Counted from the first letter of the stretch, positions 50,527 through 59,078 are shown. The stretch: DNA of 64,000 nt from RYN-230 sp963770545 (GCA_963770545.1 CAVYQF010000031.1:1-64000), one strand, 5' to 3'. Numbers and translations: made by a program. The notes: generated by a model not told the origin, from the sequence alone.

Positions 50527-51989
50527 ACCTGCTTCAGGAAAGTGATCTTGCTGACCCATTTGGTGTTATGCACGCCGGGCGCGTTCGGGATGATCGTCCG
50601 GGCCGGGTAGCCGTGATCCCAGGGCAGTATGTGGCCGTTGACCGTGACGGCCAGCAGGGACTGCGGATCGGCCACCTGGCCCGCGGACAGTACCGCCGAC
50701 TTGAACGGGCCGACCTGCTGGATCGAGTCGACCCGCGCCCCGGCCGGCACCGGCATCCCGGCCAGCCGGGCCAGATCGGCCAGCCGGACGCCGGTCCAGC
50801 GGGCGGCCACCGACCAACCCTCCACGCAGGCGATCGGCAGTTCCACGGCGTGCTGCGGCAGGCCAAGGAGCTGGGCCCGGGTCAGTGTGACGGTGCGGGC
50901 GCCGATCAGCGTGAGCCGGTATCCGGGGCCCACGTCCGCGGCGGTCAGGCCGATCGACGCCGCGGTCCGGTTGACCGGCAGGTAGTGCTGGGCGGTCGCG
51001 GACAGCCCGCGCGGCCCGAACAGGGACGTGCGCCGGGTCAACCCGCCGATGGACTGCCCGACCACCAGCCCGGCCAGGGTCAGCGAGGCGCCGCCGACGG
51101 CAGCCAGCAGGCCCCGGCGGGAGATAGTGGGGGCGCGCGGATGGGCGGCGCGCAGGCCCGCGCTGTCCGGTTCTGCCGGGTCCGGCTCTTCTGGCGTGGT
51201 CTCCGACAGCGAGGTGCGCAGTTCCCGGCCCAGGCTGCGGGAGCGCAGGCCGGTGACCATCCGGGGGAACTTCAGGGCCACGTGGATCACGAAGCCGGCG
51301 ATGAACACCCACGCGCCGTAGAGGTGCGCGGTGTAGAAGGAAAACGGGAAGACATAGTAGTTCTGGATGTTGAGGATGCCGGTGGCGAACTCGAAGAGCA
51401 CACCACCCACCAGCATGATGAGGCTGACCCGCTCCAGGATCTGGGCCAGTGAGCGCACCGGGGGCCAGGCGAACAGGCGGGGCAGCACCGACCAGAGCTT
51501 GGCCAGCACCACCGGCAGCAGCGCGAGCCCCAGCGTGATGTGCACCCCCTGGTCCATCCGGTACAGCCAGGACGGGTGCGTCGGCCAGGAGAACATGTAG
51601 AACCGCAGCAGCCCCGCCCCGGGCGTCTGGTCGTTCCCGGGCAGCAGCGGGTCGTAGGCCGCGTAGGACAGCAGGCCGGTCAGCGCGAGGATGGTCAGCC
51701 CGGCCAGCAGCACCACGCCCAGGACTGAGGTGAGCCACAGTCCGCGCAGCGGGCTGCGCCAGACCCCCGGGCGGAACGGGCCGGGCGGCGGGTGCTCGGC
51801 CGGATGCCGGGCCGCGTCCGCGGTCCGGCGGACCATGAGCGCCGCCCGGTTGAACTCCGCGGCCGCCGAGGCCGCCAGGGCGTGGCGGCCTCGCGCGGCC
51901 CAGCGTCTGCGGGCGTCACGGCGCAGTTGGGCGGCGCGCCGGATCCGGGCAGCACGCTGCCTCGGTCCCCTGGTTCCGGCCCCAGCCAT
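50523..51989 (-). CDS. Cytochrome b-like membrane domain fused to a sulfite-oxidase-fold molybdopterin domain
   Basis: 488 residues. Residues 80-245 form a four-helix cytochrome b-type domain (LWLTSVLGVVLLAGLTILAL, MDQGVHITLGLALLPVVLAK, ERVSLIMLVGGVLFEFATGI, YGAWVFIAGFVIHVALKF, His candidates H150, H222, H236). A second signal-like segment (SRRGLLAAVGGASLTLAG, about 290-307) leads to a SUOX-type Moco domain, with ACVEGWSVAARWTG (Cys388, Mo ligand) and SIQQVGPFKSAVL. It is a membrane-bound oxidoreductase, probably of sulfite or another small substrate, passing electrons to the quinone pool. A GTAAGA direct repeat lies upstream. Confidence 0.85.
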   Translation of the reverse strand: MAGAGTRGPRQRAARIRRAAQLRRDARRRWAARGRHALAASAAAEFNRAALMVRRTADAARHPAEHPPPGPFRPGVWRSPLRGLWLTSVLGVVLLAGLTILALTGLLSYAAYDPLLPGNDQTPGAGLLRFYMFSWPTHPSWLYRMDQGVHITLGLALLPVVLAKLWSVLPRLFAWPPVRSLAQILERVSLIMLVGGVLFEFATGILNIQNYYVFPFSFYTAHLYGAWVFIAGFVIHVALKFPRMVTGLRSRSLGRELRTSLSETTPEEPDPAEPDSAGLRAAHPRAPTISRRGLLAAVGGASLTLAGLVVGQSIGGLTRRTSLFGPRGLSATAQHYLPVNRTAASIGLTAADVGPGYRLTLIGARTVTLTRAQLLGLPQHAVELPIACVEGWSVAARWTGVRLADLARLAGMPVPAGARVDSIQQVGPFKSAVLSAGQVADPQSLLAVTVNGHILPWDHGYPARTIIPNAPGVHNTKWVSKITFLKQV

Positions 51990-52040
51990 GATCTCACGTT
52001 ATGCACATCAGTGCAGGTGAGGGCCGTTTGGTACGGGACG

Positions 52041-52057
52041 GTAAGAACCTCGTAAGA
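52041..52057 (+). promoter_or_regulatory. GTAAGA direct repeat
   Basis: GTAAGA-ACCTC-GTAAGA, two half-sites 11 bases apart, lies about 50 bases upstream of the molybdopterin gene (-). OmpR-type regulators often bind 11-bp direct repeats, and GTAAG also occurs in the shared motif at 42648 and 45795. Confidence 0.4.
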
Positions 52058-52178
52058 GCCGGCCTCTGGTACGTGCGGCGGCTGGGATGCTTGATGGCTA
52101 GCTGGGCGGGTGAGCCGTTAGCGGCCCGGCGGTGCCGTCTTCAGCGCGTCCCGCAGAGTCCGCCTGCCACGCTGTCCG

Positions 52179-52733
52179 TCAGCAGGCATCCTGGCGGGCC
52201 TGGATGGCCCGGCCCAGCCGGACCAGCGCGTCGGCGAACGCCTGCTGCTCCGCGGCCGAGAAGTCCCCGAATAGCTCGGCCATGGCGTCCAGCCGGGGTT
52301 CCAGGGCGTGCTCCGCTTCGCGGACCCCGGCCGGGGACAGCTCGACCAGCGTGGCCCGCCGGTCGGTGGGATGCGGGCGGCGCATTACGAGCTGCGCGTC
52401 CTCCAGCGCATCCACCATCGCGGTCATGTTCCGCGGGCTGACCCCAAGCTGGACACCGAGATCCCGCATGATCGCCGGGCCGCCGCAGTGCAGCGCCTGG
52501 AGCAGCCGGAGCCGGGCGTAGCTGAGACCGCCGCAGGCCCGGCCCTCCATCCAGCGCACGAACGCGGACGTGAAGCGGGCGGTCTCGGCGACCAGCCGGC
52601 GGCGGCGTTCGGCCTCGGGCAGGCCGGCCAGGGGCACGCCAGCCGGAGAAACGCCAGCCGGAGAAACGCTGGCCAGGGGAACGCCGGCGCAGCCCTCAAC
52701 CACGCCCGGCCCAGGTACCTGATCCACCCCCAT
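52179..52733 (-). CDS. MarR-family transcriptional regulator
   Basis: 184 residues. Core about 65-180: LRLLQALHCGGPAIMRDLGV QLGVSPRNMTAMVDALED (HTH), and the wing LVMRRPHPTDRRATLVELSP with the DRR motif. The N-terminal 40 residues are a VSPAGV repeat and low-complexity. It is divergent from the YceI gene with an operator-like palindrome between, the usual MarR-plus-target arrangement. It probably senses a small phenolic or oxidant. Confidence 0.9.
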   Translation of the reverse strand: MGVDQVPGPGVVEGCAGVPLASVSPAGVSPAGVPLAGLPEAERRRRLVAETARFTSAFVRWMEGRACGGLSYARLRLLQALHCGGPAIMRDLGVQLGVSPRNMTAMVDALEDAQLVMRRPHPTDRRATLVELSPAGVREAEHALEPRLDAMAELFGDFSAAEQQAFADALVRLGRAIQARQDAC

Positions 52734-52772
52734 ATCCACCCCCCAGTTCCCCAGCCTACCTGAGGTGCTTCA

Positions 52773-52800
52773 TTGACACTATTATTACCAACGGTAATAT
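52773..52800 (+). promoter_or_regulatory. Promoter with overlapping MarR operator
   Basis: TTGACA (52773-52778) and TAATAT (52795-52800) are 16 bases apart. Between and overlapping them is TATTACC-AAC-GGTAATA (52783-52799), a 7-bp inverted repeat. A bound MarR dimer would block this promoter, which faces the YceI gene. Confidence 0.65.
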
Positions 52801-52867
52801 GTAAGCAGTGATTTTTACAGTCTGATTCAACCGACCTTGCAGAACACGACTCCAGGAGCGCTGACTC

Positions 52868-53433
52868 ATGACCACAGCTGACGGGCAACCGCAAGCCACG
52901 GGGGTACCGGCGGGTGAGACGCCGGACAGCGTGCTGGCCGGCCCGAGTACCTGGAACCTGGACCAGGCCCACTCATCGGTCTCGCTGCACTCGAAGACGA
53001 TGTGGGGGCTGGTCACGGTGCGTGGCGCGTTCGGCGAACTGGCCGGGAGCGCCGAGATCCTGCCCGGCGGCGCGGCCCGCGGCCGCCTGGAGATCGGCGC
53101 GGCCTCACTGAACACGAAGAACGCCAAGCGGGACAAGCACCTAGCGTCGGCGGCTTCTTCAACGCCGCCGACCATCCGTCGATCGTGGCCGACCTGGCCA
53201 GCGCGACCCGGACCGGTGACCGAGTGGCCGTCCAGGGCACGCTGACGGTCGCGGGGGTGACCCGGCCGCTCAGCTTCACCGGCACGCTGGTGGACGTCAG
53301 CCCGGCGGCGTTCACGGTGCAGGCTGACGGTGTGGTGGTGGACCGGGCCGATTTCGGCAGCACCTGGAATCAGCTGGGCATGCTGAGAGGCCCGTCCACC
53401 GTGGACGTGGTGGCGCGTTTCACCCGATCCTGA
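52868..53433 (+). pseudogene. YceI-family protein, frameshifted
   Basis: Part 1 (frame of 52868): TWNLDQAHSSVSLHSKTMWG, VTVRGAFGELAGSAEIL and ASLNTKNAKRDKHLA. Part 2 (the other frame, after about 53145): GGFFNAADHPSIVADLASAT, GTLTVAGVTRPLSFTGTL, DRADFGSTWNQLGMLRGPST and a stop at 53431-53433. Together they make a complete YceI lipocalin-like beta-barrel with a single 1-base slip. It could be a sequencing slip in a real gene. YceI proteins bind polyisoprenoids, usually outside the membrane, but this one has no signal peptide. Confidence 0.85.
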
Positions 53434-53464
53434 CCCCGGCCCGTCAACCCCGTACGGTAGGACT

Positions 53465-54466
53465 GTGCGTGCATGGGTAGTGCATCAGCCCGGGCCGGTC
53501 ACCTCCGGCCCACTGCGGTTGGTTGAGCGCCCGGTCCCCGAGCCTGGTCCGGGCCAGCTGCTGCTACGGATCCGCTGCTGCGGCGTGTGCCGGACCGACC
53601 TGCACCTGGCCGAGGGAGATCTGCCGCCCAAGCGGCCAGATACCACACCCGGGCATGAGGTCGTGGCCGAGGTGGTGGCGACCGGGCCTGGCACCCGCCG
53701 GTTCACCACCGGCGACCGGGTCGGGGCGGCCTGGCTAGGCGGGACCGACGGGTCCTGCGTGTTCTGCCGCCGGGGCCAGGAGAACCTCTGCCCGGCCTCG
53801 GTCTATACCGGCTGGGACTTCCACGGCGGCTACGCCGAGTACATGGTGGTTGCGGAGGCCTTTGCCCACCCGCTGCCGCACGGTTTCAGCGACGCGGAGC
53901 TGGCCCCGCTGCTGTGCGCAGGCATCATCGGCTACCGGGCGCTGCGCCGGGCCGAGGTGCCACCGGGCGGCACCCTGGGGATCTGGGGGTTCGGTGGCTC
54001 CGCGCACCTCGCGGCCCAGGTCGCCATGGCCCAGGGGGCCGCGGTGCACGTCTTCACCCGGGGCGAGTCGGCCCGGGAGCTGGCCCGCTCGCTCGGCGTC
54101 GCGTCGGCGCAGGACTCCTTCGACCCGCCGCCGGTGCCGCTGGACTCCGCGATCCTGTTCGCCCCGGTCGGCACCCTGGTGCCGCCTGCGCTCAGTGCCC
54201 TGGACCGGGGCGGGACGCTCGCGATCGCCGGGATCTACCTGACCGACATCCCGGAGCTGAACTACGAGCGGCACTTGTTCCAGGAACGCCAGGTGCGCAG
54301 CGTCACGTCCAACACCCGCGCCGACGCGACCGAGTTCCTGACCCTGGCCGAGCGGCTCCGGATCAAGGTCACCACCACCCCGTACCGGTTCGACCAGGCC
54401 GACCAGGCCCTGGCCGACCTGGCCGCGGAACGGGTCCACGGCGCCGCTGTCCTGTCCATGGCCTAG
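53465..54466 (+). CDS. Zinc-dependent MDR-type alcohol dehydrogenase
   Basis: 333 residues. GTG start. The zinc ligands of the catalytic site: CGVCRTDLHLAEGDL (Cys and Asp) and TPGHEVVAEV (His). Structural zinc Cys: GSCVFCRRGQENLC. The cofactor fold IWGFGGSAHLAAQVAMAQGA has a GFGGSAH version of the usual GxGxxG. LFAPVGTLVPPALSALDRGG follows. It is an NAD(P)-linked oxidoreductase of alcohols or aldehydes; the substrate is unknown. It sits 32 bases after the YceI gene, perhaps in the same MarR-controlled unit. Confidence 0.92.
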   Translation: MRAWVVHQPGPVTSGPLRLVERPVPEPGPGQLLLRIRCCGVCRTDLHLAEGDLPPKRPDTTPGHEVVAEVVATGPGTRRFTTGDRVGAAWLGGTDGSCVFCRRGQENLCPASVYTGWDFHGGYAEYMVVAEAFAHPLPHGFSDAELAPLLCAGIIGYRALRRAEVPPGGTLGIWGFGGSAHLAAQVAMAQGAAVHVFTRGESARELARSLGVASAQDSFDPPPVPLDSAILFAPVGTLVPPALSALDRGGTLAIAGIYLTDIPELNYERHLFQERQVRSVTSNTRADATEFLTLAERLRIKVTTTPYRFDQADQALADLAAERVHGAAVLSMA

Positions 54467-54585
54467 CGACAAAGGGTCGCTAGGGAAGGGCGCGGAGGGC
54501 CAAGGATGAGCGACGTGGGCGGCGGCTGCAGGAGCGGCGGGCAGCGGATGGGCGAAGCGGGCGGCGGGCCGAGGACGGACAGAAC

Positions 54586-55776
54586 ATGAGCGAGGCATCC
54601 GCGGAGCAGCGGGCGGCGCAGCTGCTCAGCGAGGTTCCGCTGCTGGACGGGCACAATGACCTGCCCTGGGCGCTGCGCGACGCCGGGTGCGGCGGCCTGG
54701 ACGGCACGGACCTGGAACAGCCGGTCAGCTTCACCCACACCGACCTGCCGCGGCTGGCCGCGGGCGGGGTCGGCGGCCAGTTCTGGTCGGTGTTCGTGCC
54801 CGCGACGCTGGCCGGTGACGCGGCCGTGGCCGCCACCCTGGAGCAGATCGACCTGGTCCGGCGGATGATCCGGCGCTACCCTGACCAGCTCGAGCTGGCG
54901 CTGACCGCGGAAGACGTGCAGCGCATCTTCGCGGCCGGCCGGGTCGCCTCGCTGCTCGGCGCGGAGGGCGGTCATTGCATCGCCTCCTCGATGGGAGTGC
55001 TCCGCGCGATCTACGCGCTGGGCGTCCGCTACCTCACCCTCACTCATAACGCCAACGTGGCGTGGGCCGACTCGGCGACCGACGAGCCGCAGGCCGGCGG
55101 ACTGACCGAGTTCGGGCGGGCGGTAGTCCGCGAGATGCAGCGGCTCGGCATGCTCGCCGACTTGTCGCACGTCTCGCCCGCCACCATGAGCGATGCGCTC
55201 GACATCGCGGAGGCGCCGGTCATCTTCTCTCATTCCAGTGCCCGCGCCCTGTGCGACCATCCCCGCAACGTCCCGGATGACATCCTGGCCCGGTTGCCCG
55301 GGAACCGGGGGGTGTGCATGGTCACTTTCGTGAGCTCGTTCGTCTCGCCCGAGTGCTGGGCCTGGGAGAGCGAGCTCACCGCGGAGCTGGAGCGGCGGGG
55401 TGCCGACCCCTGGGAGCTGACCGTGCGGGACCGGGTCCGCCGCGAACTCGCGGTGGCCAGCCCGCTGCCCCGGGCCGCACTCGCCCACGTCGCCGACCAT
55501 ATCGACCACGTACGGGAGGTAGCCGGCGTCAACCGCGTGGGCCTGGGCGGCGATTTCGACGGCACCGACCAGCTACCCGACGGGCTGGAAGACGTCTCCT
55601 GTTACCCGGCGCTGCTCGCCGAGCTGATGCGCCGCGGCTGGACTCGGGAGGACTGCGCGAAGCTGGCCGGCGGCAACGTCTTGCGGGTCATGCGCGAGGC
55701 CGAGGGGGCCGCCCGGGAGCTCTCCGCGCAGCGGGCGCCGTCCACCGCCCGGATCGAGGACCTGGACGGCCCCTAA
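54586..55776 (+). CDS. Membrane-dipeptidase-type peptidase (M19)
   Basis: 396 residues. Zinc ligands: LLDGHNDLPWALRD (HxD) near the start, LLGAEGGHCIASSMG (Glu), LADLSHVSPATMSDAL (His) and VIFSHSSARALCDHPRN (His). GLGGDFDGTDQLPDGLEDVS, with the catalytic Asp, is the M19 hallmark. It hydrolyses dipeptides, including those with D-amino acids, in the cytosol. There is no signal peptide despite the name. Terminated by a strong palindrome downstream. Confidence 0.93.
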   Translation: MSEASAEQRAAQLLSEVPLLDGHNDLPWALRDAGCGGLDGTDLEQPVSFTHTDLPRLAAGGVGGQFWSVFVPATLAGDAAVAATLEQIDLVRRMIRRYPDQLELALTAEDVQRIFAAGRVASLLGAEGGHCIASSMGVLRAIYALGVRYLTLTHNANVAWADSATDEPQAGGLTEFGRAVVREMQRLGMLADLSHVSPATMSDALDIAEAPVIFSHSSARALCDHPRNVPDDILARLPGNRGVCMVTFVSSFVSPECWAWESELTAELERRGADPWELTVRDRVRRELAVASPLPRAALAHVADHIDHVREVAGVNRVGLGGDFDGTDQLPDGLEDVSCYPALLAELMRRGWTREDCAKLAGGNVLRVMREAEGAARELSAQRAPSTARIEDLDGP

Positions 55777-55808
55777 GCGGGCAACAGAGCCCCGGCAGCT
55801 AACGCAAG

Positions 55809-55862
55809 TTCGTGATCAACCGATTGGTGACGCTGCAGCGTCACCAATCAGTTGATCACGAA
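55809..55862. terminator. 54-bp near-perfect palindrome
   Basis: TTCGTGATCAAC-C-GATTGGTGACGC, centre TGCA, then GCGTCACCAATC-A-GTTGATCACGAA. Of 25 stem positions, only one pair is mismatched (C 55821 / A 55850). It is 33 bases after the dipeptidase stop and may be a terminator. Confidence 0.7.
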
Positions 55863-55892
55863 GAGGAGTACCGGCCCAGCGGACTCAGGGGC

Positions 55893-55938
55893 CTCGCGAA
55901 TCACACAGGCCGCAGCTCGCGAATCACACAGGCCGCAG
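55893..55938. repeat. Two 23-bp direct repeats
   Basis: The unit CTCGCGAATCACACAGGCCG plus CAG occurs at 55893-55915 and 55916-55938 without gap, just before the duplicated arginase tail. Confidence 0.85.
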
Positions 55939-56000
55939 CTCGCGGAACATGCCGACCAGATAGCGGGCCCTGTCCCCATCGGCGTCCTTAGCCGGGTTGT
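55935..56000 (-). pseudogene. Duplicate of the 3' end of the arginase gene
   Basis: Sixty-six bases are identical to 57417-57482 except for two bases (CCT vs GCC at the same place). On the minus strand they read NPAKDADGDRARYLVGMFRE, the end of the arginase-like protein at 57412. The copy faces the same direction. The two copies therefore bracket the transglutaminase gene at 56153-57079. Confidence 0.85.
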
Positions 56001-56152
56001 GACCCGACTTTTATCAGGCTAGTGCGCACCCAGTCGGGCGCTGCTGATCTTGTTTAGGGCTATGCGGATGTCGTCGGGGAGGGGTCGGCGGCGGTGATGA
56101 CGTGGTCGCCGGTGGCGGAGACAGTCGTATGCCCGGCCACTATCCTGCCAGG

Positions 56153-57079
56153 GTGAGCGACCACCGATTCTGGGCGGTGCAGAGCCTGGTCACAGAACCG
56201 GGGCCCGCCGCGGCCGCGATCGACCGGCTCCCGTCCGGCCTCGGCGCGCTCCGCGCGGCGAGCCGGCAGCTGGTGTTCCACCACTGGGCCGATGGCGATT
56301 GGGCGGCGAATGGCATCGCGCCGGAGCGGATCAGCGAGGTCAACACCCGGTATGCGGCAGCGATGTTCGCCCGGCTTGGTGAACTCGCGGACCTCCCGCT
56401 GTCCGCTGCCCGTGAGCCCAGGCAGCGGCTGGTCGGTTGCTGCCGGGATTTCACCGTGCTGTTCGTCGCCATGGCTCGGCACAAGGGGATCCCATCGCGG
56501 GCCCGGGTCGGCTTCGCCAGGTACTTGCTGGACGGCTGGCTGATCGACCACGAGATCGCTGAGGTGTGGGACGGATCGGCTGAGCGCTGGCGGCTGGTCG
56601 AGCCAGAGATCGACGACGACCACACCGACCCGGCCGGCGGGGCCAGCTTCGACGCTCTTGACGTGCCCCCCGACCGCTTCCTGACCGCCCCGCGCGCCTG
56701 GCAGCTGGCCCGCTCTGGCGCGGTCGACCCGGAACGGTTCGTTACCGACCCTGACCTGGAGATCCCCGCCACCCGAGGCTGGCCCCAGCTCCGGCACAAC
56801 CTGGTCCACGACCTCGCCGCCCTGAACAAGACCGAGATGCTGCTCTGGGAGGACTGGGGCGCGCCGGACCCGCGCACGGCACCGGGGCCCGGCGAGCTGC
56901 CGGTCCTGGATGAGCTGGCCACCCTCACCGGGCAGCCCAGCCCGCCGCTGGCCGGCCTCCGGTCGGCTTACCGTCGCCCGGAGTTCGTGGTGCCGGACAC
57001 CGTGACCAGCTACAGCCCCGCCCGGGCCTATGTCCCGGCGGTCGTCAACGTCAGCGCGGTGGCCCGGGCAGCCAGCTGA
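56153..57079 (+). CDS. Transglutaminase-like domain protein
   Basis: 308 residues from a GTG: VSDHRFWAVQSLVTEPGPAA. The core has LVGCCRDFTVLFVAMARHKG (Cys), LDGWLIDHEIAEVWD (His) and RWRLVEPEIDDDHTDP (Asp), a Cys-His-Asp set as in transglutaminase_core enzymes of bacterial DNA-damage or peptide-processing genes. The C-terminal half (about 170-308) is unfamiliar. It is an accessory insertion candidate because it lies between two copies of an arginase tail. Confidence 0.8.
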   Translation: MSDHRFWAVQSLVTEPGPAAAAIDRLPSGLGALRAASRQLVFHHWADGDWAANGIAPERISEVNTRYAAAMFARLGELADLPLSAAREPRQRLVGCCRDFTVLFVAMARHKGIPSRARVGFARYLLDGWLIDHEIAEVWDGSAERWRLVEPEIDDDHTDPAGGASFDALDVPPDRFLTAPRAWQLARSGAVDPERFVTDPDLEIPATRGWPQLRHNLVHDLAALNKTEMLLWEDWGAPDPRTAPGPGELPVLDELATLTGQPSPPLAGLRSAYRRPEFVVPDTVTSYSPARAYVPAVVNVSAVARAAS

Positions 57080-57411
57080 ACGCCGCTTTGGCAAGGCTGG
57101 CCACAGCGCGACCCGCTGGCATCGCACGCTCAGGCGTGGCTGCCGTCCCATTTAGACCGGGACCTCACGCTGGGCACCCGGCGAGCCAGTGCAGCCACGT
57201 GGTTGCTCCCAATGGCTCAACTCAGATGGCAGAAGCCCGCAGTTAGCCCAGACACGCTGGCCATAGCTCCGATTCGGTGGCAGCGGACAGCTAGTGCGCA
57301 GATCCAGCGGCCCGCCAGAGCAAGCCCGCAGGTCAGGAAGCTACGGCCCGCGAAACTCCGTGACGCTGATACGAGTCGGGGCAGCTGCGCATCCGGAAGT
57401 TCAGACCAGGA
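57080..57411. other. Non-coding stretch after the transglutaminase
   Basis: 332 bases without a gene, repeat or clear hairpin. It ends 1 base before the arginase stop codon region. Confidence 0.45.
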
Positions 57412-58308
57412 TCAGAGCAGCTCGCGGAACATGCCGACCAGATAGCGGGCGCCGTCCCCATCGGCGTCCTTAGCCGGGTTGTAACAGGCCAGCGAGATCC
57501 CGGCCAGGGCGGGGCTGGCCAGGAGGGGACACAGCAGGTCGGCGACCTCGTCGCGGGACAGTCCGCCGGGCATCAGGTAGTCGGTGGCCGGGAAGGCCAG
57601 TTCGTCCAGCACGTCCACGTCGAGATGCACCCAGTACCGCCCGGCGGACCCGATCAGCTGATCGCGGACGGCGGCGCCCGCCACGGACACGCCCTGCTCG
57701 CGCAGGCCAGCCGGGCTCAGCTCCGGGTCCAGCCCGGCGTCTTCCGGCAGTAGGGAGCCGTACTCCACGGCCTCATCCCGGTCCCGCTGGCCGAGCAGGG
57801 CGAGCTGACCCGGGCCGACCAGCGGGGCCCCGATGTCTGCTGACCAGGCCGCCGGGCCGTTCCCGGTGATCACGGAGATTGGCATGTCGGCGGGCTCGCC
57901 GGTGGTGGAGGTCTGCCCGTCGTAGAGGTCCAGGTGGCCGTCGAGGTAGGCCAGCCCCACGGCGCCCAGCGTGTCCCTGGCCCCGCTCAGGGCGCCGGGC
58001 AGCAGTGTGCAGCAGCCGCCGACCAGGAAGGGCACCCGCCCGCCCGCGATCTGCTCGCGGGCCAGCGACCGCACCGCCTGGGTAGTAGCCAGCACCGACG
58101 GCCAGCCCAGGACCCCGGTTTCCGGATCCCGGTCCCGGCCGACCAGCCGGACAGCCAGGTCACCGCCGTCCCCCGCGCCGATCGCGTCGGGGAGCCCCGC
58201 GTCCCGCAGGGCAGCGGGGGACAGCTCGGTGCCGAATGGCTCGCTGCTGGGCTCAACCGCGTTGATGCAGTCGATCGGCACTCCGGTGGCCACGATTGCG
58301 GGTGACAC
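57412..58308 (-). CDS. Arginase/agmatinase-family protein with altered metal motif
   Basis: 298 residues. The family frame is recognised by VGLAYLDGHLDLYDGQTSTT (DxHxD) and WVHLDVDVLDELAFPATDYL (DxD). The first motif, normally GGDHS, reads GGCCTLLPG (VPFLVGGCCTLL), so one Mn-binding Asp and the His are missing. Some actinomycete relatives keep GGDCS at this spot. It may be an inactive or altered guanidino/ureohydrolase. It is followed by the DUF427 gene on the same strand (upstream, 5 bases from its start). Confidence 0.8.
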   Translation of the reverse strand: MSPAIVATGVPIDCINAVEPSSEPFGTELSPAALRDAGLPDAIGAGDGGDLAVRLVGRDRDPETGVLGWPSVLATTQAVRSLAREQIAGGRVPFLVGGCCTLLPGALSGARDTLGAVGLAYLDGHLDLYDGQTSTTGEPADMPISVITGNGPAAWSADIGAPLVGPGQLALLGQRDRDEAVEYGSLLPEDAGLDPELSPAGLREQGVSVAGAAVRDQLIGSAGRYWVHLDVDVLDELAFPATDYLMPGGLSRDEVADLLCPLLASPALAGISLACYNPAKDADGDGARYLVGMFRELL

Positions 58309-58313
58309 GACGA

Positions 58314-59078
58314 TCAGCTGAAGTGGGTCTTAGGCCGGGGCTGGAGCTCGCCGTCCAGGTATACGTCCACCTTCTCGTCGTAGAAGCAGGCCAGGCCGGC
58401 GACCTTCTGGCTCTCCGGCAGCGGGGTGCGGTAGATCCACACGATGTCGGTGTGCACCTGTTCACCGGCCTGCACCGACCAGTAGCTGGCCGTCCCCTTG
58501 TACGGGCAGTGCGTCTGGGTGGCCGAGGGCAGCAACAGGTCCATCCGCACGTCGGTCAGGGGCACGTAATAGCGCGGCGGCAGGTGGGTCTCGAACAGGA
58601 TGCGCGGCTGCCGGGAGTCGGCCACGGTCACCCCGTCCACCTCGACCCGGACGTGCCGGGAGCTGGCCAGGATGTCCACTCTGGAGTAGGGGTCGCGCGG
58701 GTGGGTGTAGACCGGCTCGTCTTCCTCGAACCACTCGGTCATCGCGTCCCAGTCCAGCCTGACCAGGCCGCGCAGGTCCTCGAGGGGAGAGTCGGGGTAA
58801 CGCAGGGCGGCGCGCTTCGCGGTGGTCCCGGGCACCCGCACGTGGTAGAGCTGCGCATCACCCCGGCTCGGCGAGTGCTCGGTCTCCCCGGCCTCGACCA
58901 GCTCGGCCTGGACGTCCGCGGCCGGGAAGTAGTACACCGGGAAATAGGGCCATTCCCAGACCAGTACCGGTGCCCTGGTGTCCGCGACGAGCTGGCCTCC
59001 GAGGTAGGCGCGGACCCGCTTGCGGCCGGTCTCGGTACGGACCCGGCCAGCAGTCTTGGCCCCCGTGATCCCGGTCAT
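58314..59078 (-). CDS. DUF427-family protein (duplicated domain)
   Basis: 254 residues from MTGITGAKTAGRVRTETGRK. Two DUF427 copies: about 18-125 (LVADTRAPVLVWEWPYFPVY YFPAADV) and 145-245 (VTVADSRQPRILFETHLPPR YYVPLTDV, HCPYKGTASYWSV). DUF427 is common in bacteria with unknown function and a beta-barrel-like fold. Its stop is 5 bases before the arginase start, so they are probably an operon. Confidence 0.88.
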   Translation of the reverse strand: MTGITGAKTAGRVRTETGRKRVRAYLGGQLVADTRAPVLVWEWPYFPVYYFPAADVQAELVEAGETEHSPSRGDAQLYHVRVPGTTAKRAALRYPDSPLEDLRGLVRLDWDAMTEWFEEDEPVYTHPRDPYSRVDILASSRHVRVEVDGVTVADSRQPRILFETHLPPRYYVPLTDVRMDLLLPSATQTHCPYKGTASYWSVQAGEQVHTDIVWIYRTPLPESQKVAGLACFYDEKVDVYLDGELQPRPKTHFS

